A model generated the notes under the pieces. The model did no database searches and was not told where the DNA came from. It was given only the letters and a program-made list of their open reading frames with translations. Shown here one piece after another: positions 54,774 through 64,000 of a stretch of DNA of 64,000 nt. Source of the DNA: Euryodendron excelsum (lineage: Eukaryota; Streptophyta; Magnoliopsida; Ericales; Pentaphylacaceae); NCBI GenBank assembly GCA_033060915.1, contig CM065394.1, positions 34,520,001 through 34,584,000 of the forward strand, given 5' to 3'. Each line of letters begins with the position of its first letter. The stretch's first letter is position 1. A program made the translations under genes and the position numbers.

Positions 54774-55758
54774 TGTTAGTTCAGAAATCTGTAAAAGAAA
54801 GAAGAAGATGAATAATCGCATCCAAGGCACGATTAATATCGCTTTTCTTAAGACGATATTCCCCCCCACCAATTCTCAGAATCTAGTGTGCACCAGGTTA
54901 ATAGCGAATCGCTCTAGGATACAATGGAGCCCAGAAAAATCTGTAATTCTGACTGCGTGTTGCACACACGAAATCAGACCTGAATACCCTCTGATTATCG
55001 AGTCTGCCAAGAATCTGAATGTCTATTTCTGTAGAAACAAACTTCAGAGATGATGAATATTAAAACTAGAAAAGAATCAAGAACTGTATTGCCTTTCAAT
55101 AAATAGAGAAGTTGTAGGAAAAATTATATATTTTTGTCTGCGAATTTACCATGGTTTTATAGACATTTTGGTGTCTTTTTGGACCAGACATGATTGTTAG
55201 AATTCAAATAATAACTTATTTCTAACAGTCACTTGCAGGTTTAAACACAGCCGTCGGATCGCCCCTTTCTTAATCTAACGGTGTAGATCGCATCTATTTA
55301 TTATTTGATCAGATCATACATCACACCTCTATGATCAGGTGTGGTTCTCACCATACGATATTTTTTGCTTATGTATTAGCCATCCGATCGTTGATCATCA
55401 TGATTTACAAAAATCAATGGTCTTGATCACACGCCACACGCGCACGTGCCATGTGTCCAAGTGCCAAGTGCGCCACTAAAGCGCCACATTGCGCCACGCG
55501 ACTCTCACGCGAGACGTGCACGTGGCGCACATGTGGCTTAGCACACATGCTCACACTTGAGTGCTACACCCAATCATTGCTCTAAAGCAATACATAGAAA
55601 GTTGTTGGCATTTATAAATGCATTACAAAATTTCTTACTTTTCGATGTGGGATTCATTTAATAAGGCAATAAAGACTTTCTTCAAAGCTAGTCAAAACCA
55701 AAATGGAAAAACCCCAAAACTACTACATATATTATATATTTTGAAAATAATTTCAACA
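54774..55758 (-). repeat. 5' LTR of the copia element
   Basis: 985 bp, paired with 49299-50274 and followed by the target duplication GCAGA. Confidence 0.9.
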
Positions 55759-55763
55759 GCAGA

Positions 55764-56122
55764 CACACATTGAAATTCATTCCAAAACATCTGCTTGTAC
55801 AGAGAAGTAAACCAAAAGGAAAAATTTATTATTGTTGGTGATCGTGGTTTCTGATCTTCATCTGCAATGTTACATTAACAATTTTGTTCGTGAAGCCAAA
55901 AGGAGTTAAGCTGTAGACTTTTGGATTGATATTATCAAATTAGGAACCAAAATACCTGCTTCAAATCTCAGTTTGGCACTCTGGAGGAAAACTACTTATG
56001 GGTTACCTTATTTTTCGTATGGTTCGTGGAGGTGTTTTGTTGTCCAAAAATCCTTGGCACTAATTGAGGAACTCAAAAACCAGGGTTGTCTGCAAAACTG
56101 GACTTCGCAGCCTCTGCTATAT
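55764..56122. other. Short unique stretch between two elements
   Basis: No gene or repeat recognised. It ends in TATAT, the possible left target duplication of the next element. Confidence 0.5.
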
Positions 56123-56821
56123 TGACGCCAGAAAATGGAGAAAAGAGGAGGTAGCACAAGTGAACACTCAAGAGATGATTTAAGCTCGCCACCCTACGGA
56201 AATCCACCGAGGGATAAGAGTAAACAAGAAGAACTCCTTCTTCTTAGAAAGCCAAAAGCTAACTCAAAATATAATATGAAAATTCTCTACTTTTATTACC
56301 ACTTCCAATAGCCTAATAAATACATATCTTATTTTGACAAACACACATGGACTTTGACATACATGCACACTTGATTGATGACAAATAAAGACAACCAACC
56401 TTTGACTACCACCACTATTTAAGGAGAAGACAAGAAAAACATGCAAAACACCTTTAAGACTCTTGACAAAACATACCTAACAACAGGAAAAATCAAAAGA
56501 GGTGGGCCGCAGAAAGTCTAGAGGATTGCTGAATTTTCGGATGTGTGCAGACAGCTTAGACATCCTTCAGTAAAATAGCCATATCTCTCTCCCCAAGACA
56601 GCAAATCATGCTCTGTTTTTTTTGTTGAAAAGTAAATTCATAGACCTTTCCATCCATGTAAGTTTTGCACGCTGATTCACTTCCAATAAATACAGATTTT
56701 AAAGCAAATTCAGCTGAAAACAGGGCCTGCACAGCTAAAAAAACAGGTTTTGCAGCCCCTCTGTTTTGACCATTTAGCTCATTGTTTTTAAGTCAATTTT
56801 GACTGAGATCCTCCAGTATCA
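56123..56821 (-). repeat. 3' LTR of the Ty3/gypsy element
   Basis: 699 bp, TGACGCC to CCAGTATCA. A purine-rich tract reads on the minus strand just inside (56822-56860). Confidence 0.8.
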
Positions 56822-56849
56822 TACGCTTCTGCTGCGTGTGAACTCCTCT

Positions 56850-57706
56850 CTAAGTTCTCCTCACTTTCTTCATCATGATATGGTGACAAATCCACCACAT
56901 TGAAGGTGGCTGAAACGCCTTAGTCTCCTGGTAGCTCAATCTTGTAAGAATTTTCACCAATTCTTTGAAGCACTTTGAAAGGACCATCAGCCCTTGGTTT
57001 AAGCTTACCATGACAACCTCGTGGAAAGCGTTCTTTGCGAAGATGGATCCATACCAACTCTCCTTCTTTAAATGCTGCAGGCTTACGGTGTTTATTGGCA
57101 CTTTCTTTGGTACTTTTGATTTTGCTTGAAGATTCGACCCCTTACTTGTTCATGCAACTTTTTGATTTGTTTGGCTCGCTCTTCAGAATCGCCACTAAAA
57201 TTTTGAGTGGTAGCAAGTGGTGCCAAGTCCAAGGGACTTATAGGATTGCGTCCATAAACAACTTTGAAGGGACTAGTTCCAGTGGTTTAGCTCATGGACC
57301 GGTTGTATGCAAATTCAGCTTGCGCTAGAGAAAGGTCCCATTGGCGAATGTTGCTACGAACTAAACTTCTCAAAAGGTTTCCCAAACTCCGATTGACAGC
57401 TTCACTTTGGCCATCTGTTTGCGGGTGATGAGAAGAGCTAAATTGAAGAGTGGTTCCAAGCTTACGCCAAAGTGTGTGCCAAAAATGACTCATAAATTTT
57501 GAATCACGATCGGAGGTCATTGTCTTTGGAATACCATGGAGCTTTACAATCTCTTGAAAATAGAGATCAGCAATATGAGAAGCATCCAATGTCTTGGTAC
57601 ATGGAACAAAGTGTGCCATTTTGGAGAATCGATCAACGACGACCATAATAGAATCTTTGTTCCTTTGAGTGCGAGGCAATCTTACCACAAAATCTAAGCT
57701 CACATC
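56850..57706 (-). pseudogene. Ty3 integrase core and C-terminus, distal part
   Basis: Frame 57706-57287: [70 protein letters not shown]. This gives the Asp, Asp and Glu of the catalytic triad. Further down, FKEGELVWIHLRKERFPRGC, KLKPRADGPFKVLQRI and SATFNVVDLSPYHD form the GPY/F-type C-terminal module. Stops and frameshifts are present. The N-terminal zinc domain is beyond the solo LTR. Confidence 0.88.
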
Positions 57707-59870
57707 TGTTGAGTCGAGATTGATTCTTGTTGACTCAAGGTTAATTCTCATGTTAATTTTGATGATAACTAAACCTTGTATTATTTTACTAATGAATCTA
57801 CTTAGTGTGCAAATTAACAAAGTTCATAACTTAGACTTAAAGTTAAATCTTAAATCTAATACATATCAAAGAGAATGCACAACAAGTTCAAGAAGCAAGC
57901 AATGAATTCAAAGAGCTATGCAATGAACCAAACAGAGGATTGTCGCCTATCTCTACTTCAAACATATGTTCCACGTTCGAAGAGATTGAAGGTGTTCAAT
58001 TAAAGCTTCTTTCAAGTATGCATAGTTTCAATGAAGACTGATTTGCACTAGACTAAAGACTTCATCAGAATATGTAAAGATCAGTTGAGGAGGTGCAATG
58101 CTCAGTTGAAGATGTATTGTCTGTTGAAGAGATTGTAAATGCCTCAAGAGATGATTGCATTTAGTATGCAAAGATTAATTTCAGATTATGTGATTGAAGT
58201 TGCTCACAATAATATCTGATCTCTACATGGAATCCAAGTGAAGAATTCTTCTACTGTGTAAAGAATCAATGAAGATTAGATGTGTGAAGAGATTTCAACA
58301 AGTCTGCAAAAGTCTCATTGAAGTGATCTTTAATGAAGAATGAAGAATTACTAACAAAGAGAGAAAATCAGAAATGAAGCATTGCGAAGCTCTATGTAGT
58401 TGAGGAAGCTTTGGAAATGAAGAAGAAAAGATGAACATTGATCTAATAAAGCTTTGACTGTTTGAGATTCAGGAAGAAGATCAATATCCAATGATTGATT
58501 CAATCCAAATTGAATAAAAGTTAACTCTAATGAGTTAAAGAGATTTAATTGATCATCATACCCCAAAGACATACTCCTTGAAGATCTTATACCTATGCTA
58601 AGATGATCTGAATCATTGGAAGATAGAATACTGAAATCTGGGCAATGAGGGGACTCATGGAAATGAGAAGTCGCCTCCTGATCACAGACGTAAAAGGTCT
58701 AAAGACAAAATGGGCAATGAGGGGACTCATGAAAGTAAGGTGTCACCTCTTGCACACAAAAGCAAAAATGCATGAAGACAAACTGGACAATGAGGGGACT
58801 CAAGGAAATGAGGTGTCGCCTCTTGAACACAGAAATAAAAAGCCTGGAGACTAAGTAGGCAATGAGTGGACACATTGTCATGAAGTGTAGCCTCATGAAG
58901 ACAGACGCGAAGACGTGAAGATGAAATGAACAATGAGCGGACACATAAAGACGAAGAGTCGCCTCTTGGTAGTAGAAGTAAAAAGGCTTGAAGTTTAAAC
59001 GATCAAAGAGCGGACACATGATAATGAAGTGTTACCTCATGATAGCAGAAGCCGAAGATGTGAAGACAGAATGAACGAAGAGTCGCCTCATCGACATGAA
59101 GAGGGGACTCATAAACTCAGTGAACATCGTCTGGTAAATGCAGAAGCAGGAAGTGTCGACTCCACAGACATGGAGCCGACTCCCTCTGATATAACAGCCA
59201 TGTTTCTTAACGTTATAACGAACTGGACGTGCATTTATGATACCCAAACACCTCCAACGGATGGAATCAATGCAAGGGTATATATACTAGCCTCTAACTG
59301 CATTTATACACAAGAATCAAGAGGAAGAAACAACTAGAGACAAGAATCACTGATCAACCTGATATTCCTGAACATTCTTCCTGTTTCATTCTTGAATGAG
59401 CTTTGATTGTAAATCTACTCTTGCTAAAGAGTTTGTTTGTTACTTGTATACTTCTATACACTTGTAATTGAGAGTTTGAGAGTTCTCTTGTGTGAAACAA
59501 AACTCTTGTAAGTTTGAGTGGAGCTTGGATAAAACCACTTGGGGATTGAAGAGCTCGGTGAGGAGTTCTTTATAAAGTGAGCTGAGCACTTTGTCAATCG
59601 GTGGCCCATCTTGTAATAGGTGATTACATAGTAGAAGAAGACTTCAAGGAGGTCTTGGGGTGAGGACGTTGACCATGGTTTGTGGTTGAATCTCTGTAAA
59701 TCTGTGTCTCTCTTCTATTGCTCTGTTTTCTTTGCTTCTATTGATAACATTGCAAGGCACATAGATTTATCTCTGTTATATTGTTTAGATTAGTTTTTAT
59801 TAATCTTATCTTATATTAATCTTTGAAAAACCCAATTCACCCTCCTCTTGGGTTGCCTTTTGGACCAACA
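57707..59870 (+). mobile_element. SIRE/Maximus-like solo LTR
   Basis: 2164 bp, TGTTGAG to TTGGACCAACA, with ACATC at 57702-57706 and again at 59871-59875. Excising it with one ACATC rejoins the integrase frame without loss, so it is a clean solo LTR. The TTGGACCAACA end and CCCAATTCACCCTCCTCTTG are typical of the Maximus/SIRE copia lineage. TATATATA at 59281-59288 is a possible promoter TATA. Confidence 0.9.
58640..59110. repeat. Tandem array (about 70-bp units) in the solo LTR
   Basis: Six or more units of AATGAGGGGACTCATG, A/G-rich spacer, GTCGCCTC, spacer. Each unit contains facing GGACTC and GAGTC/GTGTC motifs. Confidence 0.85.
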
Positions 59871-61699
59871 ACATCCTCCCAAGGAGCCATGGGAACTGGC
59901 AATGGAGTATATAGTCTAGTATTTTGAGAGTGACCCTTGGCTCGTTGACAAATTCTACAACGCTCCACATGCCGGGCGATGTCACAATCCATTCTAGGCC
60001 AATAGAAATTTTCTTGCACAAGAAAGAGTGTCTTATCCCTCCCAAAGTGGCTAGCAAGTCCTCCTCCATGAGCTTCCTTGATAATAGCTTCCCTAAGAGA
60101 ACCTTTTGGGATGCATATTTGATTTTTCCTGAAAAGAAAACCATCTTGCAACAAAAAATGGTTAAAAGGACCTTTTAAACATTCCTCCCAAATTTTGGCA
60201 AAGTAAGGATCATCTTTGTACAACTCTTTTATGACTTCAAAGCCTAAGACATCCACTTGAATTGCAGACAATAAGGAGTGTCTTCGACTTAATGTATTAG
60301 CCACTTGATTTTGTTTTCCAAATTTGTGCTTGATATGGAAAGTGTAAGCTTGTAAAAACTTAACCCATTTAGCATGCCGATTATTGAGCTTGTGTTGGCC
60401 ATTTATATACTTCAAAGCTTCATGATCCGAAAAGAGAATAAACTCTTTGGATATGAGATGATGGCTCCAATGATCCAAAGCTCAAATAATAGCATAAAAC
60501 TCTTTATCATAGGTAAAGTATTTTTTCAGACTTCCATTCAACTTTTCACTAAAGAAAGCAATAGGCTTACCTTCTTGACTTAGCAAAGCACCAATTCCCA
60601 CATTGGAAGCATCACGATATACCTCGAACACATTGTTAAAATCTGGTAATGTCAAAATAGGAGCCTCGATAACCTTCTTCTTAATGATTTCAAAGCTCTT
60701 TTGTGCCTCTTCCGACCATTTGAATGTGCCTCCTTTTAAGCACTCGGTGATAGTAGCGACAAGAGTGCTGAATCTTTTGATGAAGCGACGATAAAATGAA
60801 GCAAGACCATGAAAACTTCGAATATCACAAACTGATCTTGGAATGGGCTAGCTGATAATTGTTTCCACCTTGCTAGGATCCACTTGAATGCCATTACCAG
60901 ATATGACATAGCCTAAGAACACAAGGCTATTTGTAAAGAAGTGACACTTCTTCAAGTTGGCATAGAATTTTTGCTCCGTTAGTGTCTTGAATAGTTGTTG
61001 AAGATGCTCCAAGTATTGTTCTTCACCCTTACTATACACTAAAATATCATCAAAGTAAACAACAACAAACTTTCCAATGAAAGGTTTAAACACATGATTC
61101 ATAAGGAGCATAAAAGTACTAGGAGCATTAGATAGCCCAAAAGGCATAACCATCCACTCATAAAGACCATCTCTTGTCTTAAAAGCGGTTTTCCATTCAT
61201 CACCGGGTCTCATTCAGATTTGATGATATCCACTCCGTAGATCAATCTTAGAAAAGATAGAAGCACCATGGAGTTGGTCAAGAAGATCATCAAGGCGTGG
61301 AATAGGAAAACGGTATTTGATTGTGATCTTATTCATTGCTTTACTATCAATACACATATGCCAAGAACCATCTTTTTTTGGCACAAGAAGAGCAGGGACA
61401 GCTCATGGACTCATGCTTTCCCTCAATAGGCCTTTATTCACGAGTTCTTCAAGTTGCCTTTGCAACTCTTCATGCTCCTTTGGATTCATCCTATAAGCTG
61501 CCTTGTTTGGAATGACGGCTCCAGAAATGAAATTGATGCAATGTTGGATGTCTCTCATGGGGAGAAGGCTGGGTGGGATCTCTTCTGAAACAACATCAAA
61601 AAATTCTTCAAGAAGTGGCTGCATAATGGAAGGGACTTCCATGTGCTCTTCATTTCCTTCCATCACCACAAGAGCATAAGCCTCATTAGACTCTTCCAA
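59871..61699 (-). pseudogene. Ty3 RT, RNase H and integrase N-terminus
   Basis: Pre-RT linker from 61699 (DVVSEEIPPSLLPMRDIQH, AAYRMNPKEHEELQRQLEEL). [28 protein letters not shown] (stop after), [17 protein letters not shown] and active site [10 protein letters not shown] at about 61050. RNase [38 protein letters not shown]. Integrase HHCC: HGGGLASHFGRDKT and CRICQRAKG. Stops lie near 61400, 61210, 60845 and 60480. Confidence 0.9.
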
Positions 61700-63303
61700 G
61701 ATTTATCAAATTGGAATTTAGAGAGCAAATTACTTCCCTCCCCTTTTGACGGTTTAGGAGTGCTCACTAGCTTGGAAGGACCCAAGATGACTTTCACTCC
61801 ATCCTTCTCAAAACAATAAGTGTTTTTGTACCCATCATGAATAACCCTCTTATCATATTTCCAAGGACGACCAAGAAGCAAATGACAAGCATCCATGGGG
61901 ACAACGTCACACCAAACTTCATCTTTATAGTTATTGCCAATGGAAAAAGTAACTAGACATCTTTTAGTTACTCTTACCTCATTTCCCTTGCCAAGCCACG
62001 AAATTTTGTAAGGGTGTGGATGCTCGATTGTCTTGAGACACAATTTCTCCACCATTGTTGTGGCCACCATATTCTCGCAACTCCCTCCATCAACGATCAC
62101 GTTACAAACTTTGCCATGAGAAGTACATCTTGTGTGGAAAATATTGTTGCGAAGCCAACTTTCTTCATCTACATGAGCTGCACTTAGACTTTTTCTACCA
62201 TCATCTTCTTGATTTCCATCGGTTGACGCATCATCTTTCTCAAACTCCTTTTCAATATCCTCTTCCACAAGGGAGACTATCTTGCGGTTTGGGCAATCGG
62301 AGGCGATGTGGCTTAATCCTTGACACTTGAAACATCGGCGATTGTTAGGATTGGAGGCATTAGGACGGCTTGAACTCACTGCTCCATCTTGCTTGGGCAG
62401 TGACTTTGAAGGGGTTGCTTTGTGTGATGAAGAAGGCTTAGTAGTTGAGGCACTTCCTTTAGAAAATCCATCTTTGTTCCAAGGCCAAAAGTTATTCCCA
62501 CGTGCTTCTTTGAGTTGTTTTTCCACCTTGATTGCAAGCTTAAAAACATCATTGTAACTCCAATAAGGTTGCAGCTGAATAATATTGGCAATTTCAGACT
62601 GAAGTCCTCCAAGATAACGTGCTATAGTTTGTTCCTCCGGTTCAAACACTTCACAATGCATCATTAAATGGTCAAATTCAGCTGTATATTCTTCCACAGA
62701 TTGCTCCTTTTATGTGAAATTATAAAACTTGAGGAAGGCATCTTGACGATAATTTTTTGGCAAGAATTTCTTCCTTAGCTCTTTTTTCATCTTGTCCCAT
62801 GTGACAATGCGAGATTTTCCTTCTCTAGCATGCTGCTTCTTGAGGTTCTCCCACCAAATTGAAGCATGTTTCTTTAATTTTATAGCAACTAACTTCACCT
62901 TTCGATCTTCTGCAACCTCTTGCTAGTCAAAGACCCTTTCAACAGAGTGAAGCCAATCTATGAACTCCTCTGGACGCATTCTTCCTTTAAATTCTGGAAT
63001 GTCAACTTTGACACCATAATCTCATTAAAAATCATGGTTTCTTCGGACACGACGTCTCAGAAAAGCCTCTTCACTTGATGCCTGATTAGGAGTGCCATGG
63101 AAGGGGTTAATCTCCTCCTCTTCATTGGGTGATTCTTACTCTGAATCATGGCACGAATCGCCACGTTCCAAAGGCTCTTAGCGTTGCAAACATTGTTGGA
63201 GTTGCTGCACTTGTCTTCGTAAATCTTCCATCTCAATGTCTCGTAAGTCTCGTTCACGAATCGGGGCTTCTTCGACGTTAGGACCACGACGACGACGACC
63301 AGC
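61663..63303 (-). pseudogene. Ty3 gag and aspartic protease
   Basis: Minus strand: Arg-rich start near 63303, KVKLVAIKLKKHASIWWENL and KMKKELRKKFLPKNYRQD (62898-62710), then a long frame 62697-61663. That frame holds EEYTAEFDHLMMHCEVFEPE, the CCHC knuckle CFKCQGLSHIASDC, a protease with IVDGGSCENMVAT, and LLLGRPWKYD. The protease reads Asp-Gly-Gly rather than Asp-Ser/Thr-Gly, as seen in some plant Ty3 lineages. Stops occur near 62707 and 63025-63180. Confidence 0.88.
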
Positions 63304-63320
63304 CATCATCACGAACCAAA

Positions 63321-63335
63321 TGCTCTAATACCAAA
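63321..63335 (-). other. Primer binding site of the Ty3 element
   Basis: The minus strand reads TTTGGTATTAGAGCA, one change from TGGTATCAGAGC, next to the right LTR. Confidence 0.8.
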
Positions 63336-63337
63336 TC

Positions 63338-64000
63338 TAACGCCGAAAAATAGAGAAAAGAGGAGGTAGCACAAGTGAACACTTAAGAGATGATTTAAGA
63401 TCGCCACCCTACGGAAATCCACCGAGAGATAAAAGCAAACAAGAAGAACTCCTTCTTCTTAGAAAGCCAAATGCTAACTCAAAACATAATCTGAAAATTC
63501 TCTACCTTCATTACCACTTGCAATAGCCTAATAAATACATATCTTATTTTGACAAACACATATGGACTTTGACATACATGCACACTTGATTGATGACAAA
63601 TAAAAACAACCAACCTTTGACTACCACCATTTAAGGAGAAGACAAGAAAAACATGTAAAACACCTTTAAGACTCTTGACAAAACATACCTAACAACATGG
63701 AAAATCAAAAGAGGTGGGCTGCAAAAAGTCTAGAGGATTGCTGAATTTTCGGATGTGTGCAGACAGCTCAGACACCCTTCAATAAAATAGCCATATCTCT
63801 CTTTCCACAAGACAACAAATCATGCTCTGTTTTTTTTTTTTTTTGGTTGAAAAGTAGATTCATAGACCTTTCGATCCATGTAAAATTTGCACGCTGATTC
63901 ACTTCCAGAAGATACAAACTCTAAAGCAAAGTCAGCTGAAAACAGGGCCTGCACAACTGAAAACACAGATTTGGCAGCCCCTCTGTTTTGACCATTTGGC
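63338..64000 (-). repeat. 5' LTR of the Ty3 element, incomplete at window end
   Basis: 663 bases homologous to 56123-56780. The inner tip reads TA instead of TG. The outer end and target duplication lie beyond the window. Confidence 0.85.

Larger units (their letters stand above)
49299..55758 (-). mobile_element. Full-length, inactive Ty1/copia element
   Basis: LTRs 49299-50274 and 54774-55758 begin TGTTAGTTC and end TTTCAACA. Flanking GCAGA occurs at 49294-49298 and 55759-55763, a perfect 5-bp target duplication. A polypurine tract (TCCCCCACC on the plus strand, 50276-50284) marks 50274 as the 3' LTR side. Gag, protease, integrase, RT and RNase H all remain in order, but with at least five nonsense codons and a mutated protease. 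Confidence 0.93.
56123..64000 (-). mobile_element. Ty3/gypsy element, runs past the window end
   Basis: Left LTR 56123-56821 and right LTR from 63338 are homologous. The right LTR is followed inward by a PBS. Gag, protease, RT, RNase H and integrase are read right to left on the minus strand. A 2.16-kb solo LTR (57707-59870) splits the integrase. Many stops replace Trp or Gln codons. Confidence 0.9.

Noticed and set aside
58640..59110. Regular direct repeats as a CRISPR-like array
   Set aside because: Plant nuclear DNA inside an LTR; the 70-bp units have no constant repeat/unique spacer pattern.

Overview
The window is nuclear DNA of a flowering plant. Genes have GT-AG introns, the intergenic DNA is AT-rich, and most of the length is plant LTR retrotransposons (Ty1/copia and Ty3/gypsy) with tRNA-iMet-type primer binding sites. 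The protein sequences suggest a eudicot. I cannot name the species. I found no rRNA or tRNA genes, operons or CRISPR arrays.

Region by region. (1) 1-10.5 kb is gene-containing and mostly unrearranged: a three-exon glyoxalase-I-type gene (607-1449, +), a small intronless DUF761 gene (2552-2836, -), a SINE-like repeat and a 643-bp Mutator-like TIR element. (2) 10.5-25.7 kb is an apparently intact peptide deformylase 1A gene. Its first intron is inflated by a 12-kb Ty3/gypsy composite with LTRs in opposite orientations, and its third intron holds a LINE fragment. (3) 26.6-28.3 kb holds 3' exons of a 5'-truncated polygalacturonase (GH28). (4) 30.2-49.0 kb holds a 5'-truncated, nonsense-ridden UTP21/WDR36 gene. 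A Ty1/copia element (31598-47022, 5-bp target duplication TAATA) splits it.

The most unusual region lies inside that copia element. Its middle (protease, integrase and part of gag) is missing, and 9.2 kb of unrelated DNA sits there (33495-42717). This DNA is a truncated SIRE-like LTR, the 5' end of a CC-NBS-LRR resistance gene, a 3.7-kb endogenous geminivirus-like block, and a partial second copy of the PDF1A-GH28 neighbourhood. The viral block carries remnants of a BC1-type movement protein, the Rep helicase domain and a coat protein. Near-identical promoter modules of about 135 bp sit in inverted orientation upstream of the movement and coat protein genes. A separate solo LTR (42829-45167) interrupts the copia gag.

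49.3-55.8 kb is a complete-length but dead copia element (target duplication GCAGA). 56.1 kb to the window end is a Ty3/gypsy element whose integrase is split by a 2.16-kb SIRE-like solo LTR (target duplication ACATC).

The segmental copy at 39.9-42.7 kb lacks both the 12-kb retroelement and the LINE found in the original PDF1A locus. It therefore serves as an internal empty-site control that orders the events: duplication first, then those two insertions into the original. The genes that look functional are the glyoxalase-like gene, the DUF761 gene and PDF1A. Everything else coding appears to be a pseudogene, a fragment or a transposon.
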